From positions 62,001 to 126,000 of the forward strand of contig NZ_JAHZST010000008.1 of the NCBI RefSeq assembly GCF_019457885.1: 64,000 nt of DNA. The letters run 5' to 3'. Below are positions 47,405-55,668 of the stretch, piece after piece. Within the stretch, counting starts at the first letter, position 1. The number at the start of each line of letters is the position of its first letter. A program made the translations under genes and the position numbers. This DNA is from Shewanella nanhaiensis. GTDB lineage: Bacteria; Pseudomonadota; Gammaproteobacteria; Enterobacterales; Shewanellaceae. Below the pieces are notes generated by a model. The model saw only the letters and a program-made list of their open reading frames with translations, had not been told where the DNA came from and searched no databases.

Positions 47405-49699
47405 ATGCAAGTTGAATCTACGTTATTTACGTATCCCAAGTATCGCGCTGAAATGAAGCGACCAGCCCCATTTTTACCTATGTCTCGTAAAGAGATGGAT
47501 AGGTTAGGTTGGGATAGTTGCGACATCATCATAGTGACCGGTGACGCTTATGTAGATCATCCCAGTTTTGGCATGGCTGTTATTGGTCGTATGCTTGAGT
47601 CACAGGGTTTTAGAGTGGGGATCATCTCTCAGCCTGACTGGTCAAATAAAAATGACTTTATGAAGCTGGGCAAGCCGAATCTCTATTTTGGTGTGACCGC
47701 GGGAAATATGGACTCGATGATCAATCGCTATACGGCAGAGCGCCGTATGCGTCATGACGATGCCTACACTGCGGGGAATATTGGTGGTAAACGTCCCGAT
47801 CGCGCCGTCACTGTGTATACCCAAAGGTGTAAAGAAGCCTATAAACAGGTGCCCGTTGTCATAGGTGGTATCGAAGCTAGCCTGCGCCGTATTGCACATT
47901 ACGATTACTGGTCCGATAAAATTCGCCGTAGTGTTATTCTAGATGCCAAGGCTGATATCTTAGTTTATGGTAATGCCGAGCGTCCGTTGGTGGAGCTATC
48001 ACATCGTCTCGCCGATGGTGAACCTATCTCTGAGCTGCATAATATTCGCGGCACCACAGTGATCCGTAAAGAGCCCCTTTCTGGTTGGAAAGGGATGGAC
48101 TCGCGCAAAATCGATCAACTTCATAAGATAGACCCGATCCCTCACCCCTATGGCGCCGACGATGTGGGTTGTAAAAATCTCTCTGGCCCATCGGATGTGA
48201 AGATATTTGATAACGATGCGCCTAAAGCTATCAGTGTTCAACCTGCTAGACCTAAGCCTTGGGAGAAGACCTATGTTTTGCTGCCAAGTTTTGAGAAAGT
48301 TTCAGGTGATAAGTATCTCTATGCTCACGCATCGCGGATCTTGCATCAGGAGCAGAACCCAGGTTGTGCCCGGGCCCTATTTCAAAAGCATGCCGAACGC
48401 GCTATTTGGGTAAATCCACCTGCGTGGCCGCTCAATACCGACGAGATGGATGGTGTATTTGGCTTGGCCTATGCGCGTGTGCCTCACCCTTCATACGGTA
48501 AAGAGGTTATTCCTGCCTACGACATGATTAAGACCTCAATCAATATCATGCGTGGTTGTTTCGGTGGTTGCTCATTCTGCTCCATTACCGAGCATGAGGG
48601 GCGGATCATTCAAAGTCGTTCACAAGAGTCGATTGTGAACGAGATTAAAGATATTCAAGATAAAGTGCCTGGATTTACTGGTGTGATCTCTGATCTCGGT
48701 GGCCCGACTGCTAACATGTATCACTTGGGTTGTAAGAGTGAGAAGGCGGAGAAAACTTGTCGTCGTATCTCCTGTATCTTCCCGGATATCTGTGGCCATA
48801 TGGATACAGATCATCAACCGACCATAGATCTCTATCGCGCCGCACGTGATGTGCCAGGTATTAAGAAGATCTTAATCGCCTCGGGTGTGCGTTATGACTT
48901 GGCATCGGAAGACCCACGTTATGTGAAGGAACTCGCGACTCACCATGTGGGTGGCTACCTTAAAATCGCCCCAGAGCATACCGAAGAGGGCCCGCTGAAT
49001 AAGATGATGAAGCCGGGCATGGGAACCTATGATAAGTTTAAAGAGCTATTTGATAAATATTCGAAAGAAGCGGGTAAGAAGCAGTACCTGATCCCCTACT
49101 TTATCTCGGCGCACCCAGGAACGACCAACGAAGATATGGTCAATCTGGCTTTATGGCTGAAGGGGGAGAAGTTCAAGCTAGATCAGGTGCAAAACTTCTA
49201 TCCATCGCCCATGGCAAATGCGACAACCATTTACCACACTGAGCTGAACTCTCTTAAAAATGTGAAGCACACCAGTGAACAAGTGACGGTGCCTAAAAAG
49301 GGGCGTCAACGTAAGTTGCACAAGGCGTTGCTGCGTTACCACGATGAAGCTGGCTGGCCTATGATCCGTGAAGCCCTGATTGAGATGGGCAAAGAGAAGT
49401 TAATTGGCAGTGGAGCAAATTGTTTGGTCCCTGCTGAATCTCGTCAGGAGCGTGAAGCTAGGCGTCATAAGGGAAAAAATAACGGCAATAAGAGCAGCAA
49501 GAGTACTGGTGGCCAAAAAGCATTAACTCGTTTCTCAGAAGATCAATTTAGCGATCGCAAACCCAGAGGTGGAAAGTCAGGTGGTGTCGGTAAACAGGGC
49601 GCAGGTAAGGGAGGTAACGGACAGGCTAAAAACTCTGCTGGGTCTAAGCGGCCGCCGAAGAAAAATGCCTGGGGCACCACGCCTAAACATCAGCGATGA
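47405..49699 (+). CDS. ygiQ: YgiQ family radical SAM protein
   Basis: A 764-residue cytoplasmic radical SAM protein. N-terminal segment [18 protein letters not shown] and [19 protein letters not shown] are highly characteristic of YgiQ; the [4Fe-4S] site is the CxxxCxxC in [19 protein letters not shown]. The C-terminal 80 residues are Gly/Lys/Arg-rich and end in [15 protein letters not shown], a low-complexity basic tail that could bind RNA. The biochemical function of the family is unsettled. The DUF1232 gene follows 16 bases later. Confidence 0.95.
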   Translation: MQVESTLFTYPKYRAEMKRPAPFLPMSRKEMDRLGWDSCDIIIVTGDAYVDHPSFGMAVIGRMLESQGFRVGIISQPDWSNKNDFMKLGKPNLYFGVTAGNMDSMINRYTAERRMRHDDAYTAGNIGGKRPDRAVTVYTQRCKEAYKQVPVVIGGIEASLRRIAHYDYWSDKIRRSVILDAKADILVYGNAERPLVELSHRLADGEPISELHNIRGTTVIRKEPLSGWKGMDSRKIDQLHKIDPIPHPYGADDVGCKNLSGPSDVKIFDNDAPKAISVQPARPKPWEKTYVLLPSFEKVSGDKYLYAHASRILHQEQNPGCARALFQKHAERAIWVNPPAWPLNTDEMDGVFGLAYARVPHPSYGKEVIPAYDMIKTSINIMRGCFGGCSFCSITEHEGRIIQSRSQESIVNEIKDIQDKVPGFTGVISDLGGPTANMYHLGCKSEKAEKTCRRISCIFPDICGHMDTDHQPTIDLYRAARDVPGIKKILIASGVRYDLASEDPRYVKELATHHVGGYLKIAPEHTEEGPLNKMMKPGMGTYDKFKELFDKYSKEAGKKQYLIPYFISAHPGTTNEDMVNLALWLKGEKFKLDQVQNFYPSPMANATTIYHTELNSLKNVKHTSEQVTVPKKGRQRKLHKALLRYHDEAGWPMIREALIEMGKEKLIGSGANCLVPAESRQEREARRHKGKNNGNKSSKSTGGQKALTRFSEDQFSDRKPRGGKSGGVGKQGAGKGGNGQAKNSAGSKRPPKKNAWGTTPKHQR

Positions 49700-49715
49700 A
49701 CTATAGGAGCTTTCG

Positions 49716-50081
49716 ATGAGTGATAATTCAGATAATTCAGATAATTCAGATAATGCGGTAACTGATGGCTATAGCGAAGAGGGCTTCTGGCTTAAGGTGA
49801 AGCAGTTTGCTGTGAAAGCGGGACGAGAGGTGATCGATAATGCCTTGTGTTTGTACTATGCAGCGAAAAGACCTGATACCCCCAAATGGGCTAAGACGAT
49901 TATTTTCGGTGCGCTTGCCTATTTTATTACGCCACTGGATGCGATACCGGATCTCACGCCTATGGTTGGGTTTACCGATGATCTTGGGGCATTAGCCGCG
50001 GCACTGGCGATGGTGGCCATGTATGTGGATGACACAGTTAAAAACCAGGCTGCAGAAAAGAGCGCAGCCTGGTTCGATTAA
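49716..50081 (+). CDS. DUF1232 (YkvA-like) membrane protein
   Basis: This 121-residue protein begins with three perfect DNS repeats and a DNA variant, then carries the DUF1232 core: APKWAKTIIFGALAYFI-like sequence (here TPKWAKTIIFGALAYFITPL) followed by DAIPDLTPMVGFTDDLGALAAA. Two short hydrophobic segments suggest membrane association. Function of the family is unknown. It is probably co-transcribed with ygiQ. The end of the gene also contains the terminator of the opposing isochorismatase gene. Confidence 0.85.
   Translation: MSDNSDNSDNSDNAVTDGYSEEGFWLKVKQFAVKAGREVIDNALCLYYAAKRPDTPKWAKTIIFGALAYFITPLDAIPDLTPMVGFTDDLGALAAALAMVAMYVDDTVKNQAAEKSAAWFD
49722..49754 (+). repeat. Three 9-base tandem repeats in a coding start
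   Basis: GATAATTCA occurs three times in a row, followed by GATAAT. It encodes Asp-Asn-Ser repeats and keeps the frame when copies are gained or lost. Confidence 0.85.
50043..50074 (-). terminator. Minus-strand terminator embedded in a coding end
   Basis: AACCAGGCTGC, 10-base loop, GCAGCCTGGTT: a perfect 11-base stem. Read on the minus strand it is followed by TTTTT and lies 48 bases past the isochorismatase stop. On the plus strand it encodes the last residues of the DUF1232 protein. Confidence 0.8.
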
Positions 50082-50121
50082 GCCCAACTCTACTCAGTTC
50101 AACTGAATTAAGGCATGCGAG

Positions 50122-51063
50122 TTAAGCGTTATTTTTTAACCATTGGGTCGATGTGATGGCTTTTGCACCGCCAAATGAGAGAGATAATAGATTCGCGGCA
50201 ACTAACTGCTCCCCACTGAACTGATCATCGCCATAGGTTAGAGATGGCGCAGCAATAGCATCGCTTATCACTTCGCAACTATAGCCCTTGTTCACTGCAC
50301 TGCGAGTGATGGTTTGCACACAAGCTTGGGCCATAGCGCCAACTATCACTAGTTTATCAACTCCTAACTCAACTAAGGTCTGCTCAAGAGAGGTATCGAT
50401 AAAGCTGTCTATCTGATGTTTGACCACAAGGGGCTCATCGGCCAACGGCGCGACGCTTGCTTCAATCTCTACTCCTGGGGTATTGGCGGTAAAGAAGGGG
50501 GCATTGTCATCTTCAAAAATATGCTGAATATGGATCACTGGCAGCGCATTTTTTCTAAAATGTGAGAGTAAGGTTTTTGCGTGTTGGGTGGCAATGTCAG
50601 TGTTATCTAGTGGAAAGCGCCCACCTGAGAAGTAGTCGCTTTGTAGGTCGACAAGTACCAGAGCGGTTCGCTTGTCCTCATCAAGTGGTGCGGCGAGCTG
50701 AGTTAGTACGCTAAAGTCATCCTCCTCTAAGTACCACTGACCATCATCATTTAGTGTCCATAGCTCCTTACTGATAAAACCGCTGGCAATATTCATCGAC
50801 CAGTTGGCAGACAAGATAGCTTGCTTATCGCTGAGCACTTTAATCTCTACATTGCGATAAACCAGTTTAGTTGGGCCGCTTTTAGCGAACTCACTCCAAA
50901 ACCCTGCTATCGCCTCAATGCCGTTGAAACGACCAAATGGAGAGACCTGCATGATCGCCTCTGCTTGGTAACGCTCTATACAGGCTTGCACATTACCTTG
51001 ATTAAAATTCGCTACCCACTCACGGCTCGCTTGCATAACTGATTGACGTACTGATTGACTCAT
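50122..51063 (-). CDS. NTF2-like/isochorismatase-family fusion hydrolase
   Basis: A 313-residue two-domain protein. Residues about 1-130 look like an NTF2/SnoaL-type domain (ASREWVANFNQGNVQACIERY, SPFGRFNGIEAIAGFW). Residues about 135-310 are a cysteine hydrolase of the isochorismatase family with Asp in VLVDLQSDY, Lys in LVVKHQIDSF and nucleophile Cys in GAMAQACVQT. Family members usually consist only of the second domain, so the fusion is unusual. The substrate may be an amide or an aromatic intermediate; unknown. It is divergent from a LysR gene that probably controls it. Confidence 0.85.
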   Translation of the reverse strand: MSQSVRQSVMQASREWVANFNQGNVQACIERYQAEAIMQVSPFGRFNGIEAIAGFWSEFAKSGPTKLVYRNVEIKVLSDKQAILSANWSMNIASGFISKELWTLNDDGQWYLEEDDFSVLTQLAAPLDEDKRTALVLVDLQSDYFSGGRFPLDNTDIATQHAKTLLSHFRKNALPVIHIQHIFEDDNAPFFTANTPGVEIEASVAPLADEPLVVKHQIDSFIDTSLEQTLVELGVDKLVIVGAMAQACVQTITRSAVNKGYSCEVISDAIAAPSLTYGDDQFSGEQLVAANLLSLSFGGAKAITSTQWLKNNA

Positions 51064-51113
51064 GATGTTTCTCCGATTAATTCATTTGTTTTCCTATGGC
51101 GAGCAGTTTATTG

Positions 51114-51172
51114 TTATTTCATCTCTTAATAATTAGCCTGATGGTGAAATAAATGTTCATAAAAAATGAACA
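51114..51172. promoter_or_regulatory. Candidate LysR operators in the divergent gap
   Basis: TTATTTCA (51114) and its reverse complement TGAAATAA (51145) flank 23 bases. TGTTCAT/ATGAACA with a 5-base loop covers the LysR start codon (51154-51172). Both could be binding sites for the LysR protein encoded there. Confidence 0.4.
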
Positions 51173-52064
51173 AAGGCGATTGGCATATCAGATGTTGGTA
51201 TTCGATGAGGTGATCAAGAGGGGCTCCTTTACAGCAGCAGCGGAATCTTTAGGTCATACCAAGTCGGCGGTTAGTCAGTATGTGAGCCAATTGGAGGGGG
51301 ATCTCGGTGTTAGGTTGCTTAACCGAAGTACTCGACAGCTAAATTTGACTGTTGTAGGTGAGCAGTTAGCGCAGCGAAGTGAGCAACTGTTGGATCTACT
51401 ATCGACAGCGGTTGAAGAGGTGAGGTCTCAAGAGCAGGCACCATCAGGTCGTGTTGCCATCACTGCTCCCCACGCGTTCGAGTCGAGCTTAATTACTCCT
51501 ATCGTCGCTCAACTTTGTCAGGAGTATCCCAAGTTAGTACCGGAGCTGAATTTTAGCGATGAAAGACTAGATCTGTTACAGGCAAACTTGGACATGGCTA
51601 TCTCGGTAGGGCCGCAAAAAGACAGTGCTTACCACGCCATAATGATCGGCAGGTTAGACAGTATTTTAGTGGCATCTCCAACGTATTTAGCAAAAAACAG
51701 TGTTAACGATAAAGAGCTAAATCTACAAAATATTGTCACCCTGCCTTGGCAGCAGCAAGCAGTACTTGAGAATCAGCAAGGGAAAAGGATTTTGTTTAGC
51801 AGTGATAAACAGTTCAGGGTGAACACCTCTATCAGTGCGATCAATAGTGTGAAGTGCGGTGTTGGTATCGGCCTGATGCCCTCAATCTTCGTGCGTGAAG
51901 CTCTCAACGCAGGAGTGCTGCAGCGAGTACTGCCTGATTATCAAGGAGAGGTTCGAGATGTTTTTGCGCTTCACTCTTACCAGCAACAACTGCCTTTGGT
52001 ATTAAGGCGGTTTGTGGAGCAGTTAAAGCTGGCCTTTAGTCGGGTAAGTGCTGGAAAAATTTAG
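51153..52064 (+). CDS. LysR-family transcriptional regulator
   Basis: A 303-residue LysR protein: helix-turn-helix FTAAAESLGHTKSAVSQYVS, RLLNRSTRQLNLTVVGEQL, then the ligand-binding domain with PSGRVAITAPHAFE and CGVGIGLMPSIF. It is transcribed divergently from the NTF2-isochorismatase gene, whose regulator it most likely is. The ribosome site is weak. Confidence 0.88.
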   Translation: MFIKNEQRRLAYQMLVFDEVIKRGSFTAAAESLGHTKSAVSQYVSQLEGDLGVRLLNRSTRQLNLTVVGEQLAQRSEQLLDLLSTAVEEVRSQEQAPSGRVAITAPHAFESSLITPIVAQLCQEYPKLVPELNFSDERLDLLQANLDMAISVGPQKDSAYHAIMIGRLDSILVASPTYLAKNSVNDKELNLQNIVTLPWQQQAVLENQQGKRILFSSDKQFRVNTSISAINSVKCGVGIGLMPSIFVREALNAGVLQRVLPDYQGEVRDVFALHSYQQQLPLVLRRFVEQLKLAFSRVSAGKI

Positions 52065-52136
52065 TGGTGAGTTTCAGTTTAAATTTATTCCTTTGTGGTA
52101 ATCTTTTTGATCAAATTGATGGAGAAGATAATTAAA

Positions 52137-52715
52137 ATGAAAAAATACCCACAGATTTTGGCCCTCTCTGCGACCTGTTTTGCGCTGCCTGCTGCGGCAA
52201 TAACAGCTGAGCAGAGTGCTTTTTTTGATAGCATCGCCGCCCATTGTGGTAAGGCCTATGAAGGCACTGTCATAGGGGCTACTTCGGCAGATTCATCCTT
52301 CAGCGGTAAAAAGCTGGTTATGCATGTACGTGAGTGCAGCGACAATGAGCTTAAAGTGCCGTTTCATGTGGGTGACGATCACTCCCGTACTTGGGTTATC
52401 ACTAAGACTCAACACGGACTTCATTTAGCTCACGATCATCGCCATAAAGATGGCAGCGAAGATAAGGTCACCCTGTATGGCGGCATGACAGCGACGATGG
52501 GCAGTGCAACTGAGCAATCTTTCCCTGTCGATGCCTACTCCATTAATAACTTCAGAGAGAACGGCTTAGATGTGTCTGTCACTAACGTGTGGCATATGTA
52601 TATCAAACCACAAGAGTTTACTTACCGCCTAACACGCGAAAACCGTGATTTTAGAGTTGATTTTGACCTCTCCAAACCGGTTGACTTACCGCCGGTACCT
52701 TGGGGGCATAAGTAA
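52137..52715 (+). CDS. Secreted protein of unknown function
   Basis: A 192-residue protein. ATG at 52137 starts MKKYPQILALSATCFALPAAA, a clear signal peptide; an upstream GTG at 52095 would bury it. GGAGA lies upstream. The mature part is rich in His and Asp (VGDDHSRTWVITKTQHGLHLAHDHRHKDG), with two Cys that may form a disulfide, and ends in DLPPVPWGHK. I do not recognise the family. The His/Asp cluster could bind metal. Confidence 0.8.
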   Translation: MKKYPQILALSATCFALPAAAITAEQSAFFDSIAAHCGKAYEGTVIGATSADSSFSGKKLVMHVRECSDNELKVPFHVGDDHSRTWVITKTQHGLHLAHDHRHKDGSEDKVTLYGGMTATMGSATEQSFPVDAYSINNFRENGLDVSVTNVWHMYIKPQEFTYRLTRENRDFRVDFDLSKPVDLPPVPWGHK

Positions 52716-52762
52716 CTTGCCTTTGAATGAAGGCTGATTACATTTTCTATGTGTTAGCCGTC

Positions 52763-52793
52763 ATCCTGAACTAGTTTCAGGATCTAGCTTGTT
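52763..52793. repeat. Short intergenic palindromic repeat
   Basis: ATCCTGAACTAGTTTCAGGAT is an imperfect palindrome inside a TCATCCTGAA...TTTCAGGATCTA unit, a type scattered in many proteobacterial genomes. The surrounding 52716-53120 shows no gene; the repeats of 53122-53210 follow. Confidence 0.5.
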
Positions 52794-53121
52794 GGCCTTC
52801 AAATGAAGGTTAATTTCATTTCCTATTTATTAACTTTTATCTGAATTGGTATTTGGTTAGGTTATTGAAGCTCATATCTTCATTGTTATCTATCGCCTAC
52901 AGCGGGGTATGTGCAGTTACTTCTACGAGACGCCACTAGCACATCCCTGTGGGCTTTACGGCAGCTTCCATGCTGCCAAAACTCGTAGCCGCATCTACAC
53001 CTGCTGATTTTAAGCAAGAGTATCTCTTCGATTTTGACTTATCTGGGTAAACCGCTAACACGTAAAGCTTTGGCTATAGAAAAGCTAATATGAGAGGTTT
53101 TTGCATAGTCTATAAGTTACG

Positions 53122-53210
53122 CCAGTCCTATCTTTGCCTGTCCTATCTTTGATGACATAACACCTCTTTACAAAAGGAAATAAAGAGGACAGGAAATAAA
53201 GAGGACAGGC
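53122..53210. repeat. REP-like repeats next to the REP-associated transposase
   Basis: GTCCTATCTTTG occurs twice (from 53126 and 53140). AGGAAATAAAGAGGAC occurs twice in tandem (53175 and 53191), followed by AGGC. TTGCCTGTCC on the left matches the complement of GGACAGGC on the right, so the block can form a long hairpin; CCTCTTTA/TAAAGAGG (53163-53188) is a perfect inner stem. Confidence 0.65.
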
Positions 53211-53278
53211 ATAGTTAATTACGTAAATTCCACACCTCCTACTAAGCTTTAGTTATCGGTAACTAGTAGGAGTTAACC

Positions 53279-54256
53279 ATGCCTCGTCCCAGAAGAACCC
53301 AGATAAGTATTGAAGACACGCCTTGGTACCATTGCTGCTCCAGAGTGACTAGACGTGCCATGCTGCTAGGGGATGATAAATTCACAGGTAAAAACTATGA
53401 CCACAGGCGTGATTGGGTCGAATCCCAGTTACTGAAATTAGCGGGGGTGTTTGCAATTGATGTTGCTGCGTATGCCGTGATGAGCAATCATCTACATGTC
53501 GTGCTTTATATTGACATTGAAACAGTGAATAGATGGTCAGATAGAACGGTAGTTGAGCAGTGGCATAAGCTGTTTAATGGTACTGAAATTACACAAAATT
53601 TTGCTAAGGGTGAAGTGATAGAAGAGCACCAAGTGGCTAAATTAAAATACCTTGTTGCCACTTACCGCTCAAGATTGTGTGATATTAGTTGGTTTATGCG
53701 CTGCCTTAATGAGCCGATAGCAAGAAAAGCCAATATCGAAGATAACTGCACAGGCCATTTCTGGGAAGGTCGCTTTAAAAGCCAAGCCCTGCTTGATGAA
53801 GCCGCTGTATTAGCTTGCATGGCTTATGTCGAACTCAATCCGATTAGAGCCAAAATGGTTGATACACTTGAGAATTCAGACCACACCAGTATACAACTTA
53901 GAGTTAATGCTGCGTTGAAAGGTGAGCAACCCACTAAGTTACTCCCTTTTATTGGAGATGAGCGGCTCAATCAGACCAAGGGAATAAATTTCGCACTGAA
54001 GGATTATCTAGAGTTAGTTGATGAAACGGGTAGAGTTATCCGTGATGATAAGCGCGGCTCAATATCTAAAAGTTGCACAAAGATACTGACGAGATTAAAT
54101 ATTTCATCAGACAACTGGATAAAACTGACCTCAGAGTTTGGGGAACTGTTTCATGGCCCAGTAGGGGAAACACAATCGTTAACACGCTATTGTGAGCATC
54201 TTCAAAAACGTCGACGGCATTTCTCAAAAAGTTGTCTGCACTTTCAAGCTGATTAA
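53279..54256 (+). CDS. REP-associated tyrosine transposase (Y1 transposase family)
   Basis: A 325-residue single-strand transposase. The HUH motif is HLHVV in AVMSNHLHVVLYID, and the catalytic Tyr lies in CMAYVELNPIRAKMV; the conserved GHFWEGRFKSQALLDE region precedes it. The length, with a C-terminal extension past residue 210, fits a longer RAYT subgroup. Short repeats directly upstream may be its substrates. It appears intact. RAYTs normally spread short palindromes rather than themselves. Confidence 0.88.
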   Translation: MPRPRRTQISIEDTPWYHCCSRVTRRAMLLGDDKFTGKNYDHRRDWVESQLLKLAGVFAIDVAAYAVMSNHLHVVLYIDIETVNRWSDRTVVEQWHKLFNGTEITQNFAKGEVIEEHQVAKLKYLVATYRSRLCDISWFMRCLNEPIARKANIEDNCTGHFWEGRFKSQALLDEAAVLACMAYVELNPIRAKMVDTLENSDHTSIQLRVNAALKGEQPTKLLPFIGDERLNQTKGINFALKDYLELVDETGRVIRDDKRGSISKSCTKILTRLNISSDNWIKLTSEFGELFHGPVGETQSLTRYCEHLQKRRRHFSKSCLHFQAD

Positions 54257-54632
54257 TCTATTTAAATAACCTCAGCAGCTAAAGAGTCCATGGCAAATAG
54301 CATGGATGAATTCTCCACATTTAAAATTCATCATTCCAGCACTAAAATCACTATTTTCAGTCATATACCAGCTTAAGAATCTACTTCATAGAGTTAGAGA
54401 AGCTTTTGTGTCGTAAGAATATTGAACATCGACAGTAGAGCCGTTATGTTGTTGATTAATAATGGCTGGCTAGATTTATCTTCCGCACACTCAGTGAGCC
54501 GCAAGCTATAGATAAAACTGAAATATTGGTATGCAGAATACTGGCAAGTATCAAATCAGCCCACTGAAACGAAGCTAGAAAGATACCTTCAACTTGTTAT
54601 CCGACAAGTTATCTCACCTTGTTCGCGCCAAA
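54257..54632. other. Gene-free stretch after the transposase
   Basis: No convincing gene. A frame from about 54510 to 54625 is open (WYAEYWQVSN...) and could be a fragment of a lost gene, but I recognise no family. Confidence 0.4.
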
Positions 54633-54980
54633 CTATTCACCTTTACCCCAATAGAGATAAAGATACTCGGTGGGCATTTTGAAGATGACGCCATCTGGAC
54701 TGAGCCCTGATTTTCGGTACACCCAGTTGCCATTTTGGTCCTCAAATGTACCTATATAGGCCTCGTCAACTGGAGCTAAATTATAGCTGATCCCATCGTC
54801 CCGATTGATACTGATGTAGCCTTGTCGCTGCGAGAAGGTACAAGGGGTAGAAGTGAGCAGCTCCCCTTGGGGTTTATCATAAATATCACAGCGCGATTGC
54901 ATTGTATCTGCTTGTGATGGCGTTGCTGTAACACTGAGTAATACCGCAAACCCTGAGAGATAGATATGACTTAGCTTCAT
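54633..54980 (-). CDS. Small exported protein of unknown function
   Basis: A 115-residue protein. ATG at 54980, preceded by GAGGGAG, starts a signal peptide (MKLSHIYLSGFAVLLSVTATPSQA). A start further upstream would overlap the SYLF gene and bury the signal. The mature part is about 90 residues with two Cys (RCDIY, TPCTF) and an aromatic-rich end TEYLYLYWGKGE. I do not recognise the family. It follows the SYLF gene by 13 bases, so the two are probably one transcript. Confidence 0.72.
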   Translation of the reverse strand: MKLSHIYLSGFAVLLSVTATPSQADTMQSRCDIYDKPQGELLTSTPCTFSQRQGYISINRDDGISYNLAPVDEAYIGTFEDQNGNWVYRKSGLSPDGVIFKMPTEYLYLYWGKGE

Positions 54981-54993
54981 TGAACTCCCTCTC

Positions 54994-55557
54994 TTATTTC
55001 TCTTCAAAGGTAAATGATTGTCCAGCTAGAGCAGCTTCAAACATTAAGCCACCTTTAGCCATGGTGTAGACTGCCATTCCATTGATGTATGCTGCCTTTG
55101 CCGCCTTTCCTCCGGCACCGCTCGAGTTACCAGTAGTGCCAGCTTGGGCGTTAGCGCCTATATTGATGGCGACAGCAGATGCTTGAGCACCAAACTCGAA
55201 ACTGCCACTGGTAAACTCTTCATAGGCTTTGGCATTCTTAAAGAAGATGATTTCACTGTATGCTTGTCCGCCAATCTGAAAGCCTAGGGAGATCTGTGTC
55301 AGACTGGTGTCGCCTGTGTAGCTTTGATTACGAAATACCTGCCCTTTACCATAGGCTGCGCCTATTCCTAGGCCACCTTTGCCAACGGTTGGAAAAATGG
55401 CATAACCATAGGCGTTATCGAAAAACTTGTGTGTGTCGCTGGCCTGTTTGAATTTGGCTATCGTGTCTGAGTACTCATTATCGGCAAGGGCGGCCTGAGT
55501 AAACATAAGGCTGGCTGCCAGAGAGAGTGTTGAGATAAGACGTATAAGCTTTTTCAT
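54994..55557 (-). CDS. SYLF-domain (Ysc84-like) exported protein
   Basis: A 187-residue protein with a clear signal peptide ending ALADNE. The rest is the SYLF lipid-binding domain: FFDNAYGYAIFPTVGKGGLGIGAAYGKGQVF, the segment SLTQISLGFQIGGQAYSEIIFF, and a terminal GGLMFEAALAGQSFTF. In yeast this domain binds phosphoinositides and actin; in bacteria the function is unclear, perhaps envelope lipid binding. It is transcribed with the small exported protein downstream. Confidence 0.87.
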   Translation of the reverse strand: MKKLIRLISTLSLAASLMFTQAALADNEYSDTIAKFKQASDTHKFFDNAYGYAIFPTVGKGGLGIGAAYGKGQVFRNQSYTGDTSLTQISLGFQIGGQAYSEIIFFKNAKAYEEFTSGSFEFGAQASAVAINIGANAQAGTTGNSSGAGGKAAKAAYINGMAVYTMAKGGLMFEAALAGQSFTFEEK

Positions 55558-55611
55558 AATGGACTCCGGTTTTACACGTTAACTGTATATGAGCATACTT
55601 ATCAAAAATGC

Positions 55612-55638
55612 AAAAAGCGCTTTTTACGGCGCTTTTTT
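55612..55638 (-). terminator. Rho-independent terminator after the S9 peptidase gene
   Basis: Stem AAAAAGCGC/GCGCTTTTT with an 8-base loop. On the minus strand it follows the peptidase stop by about 30 bases and precedes the SYLF gene. Confidence 0.82.
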
Positions 55639-55668
55639 ACAAAGTTGTCAGCTTAGGTTCAGTTACCC

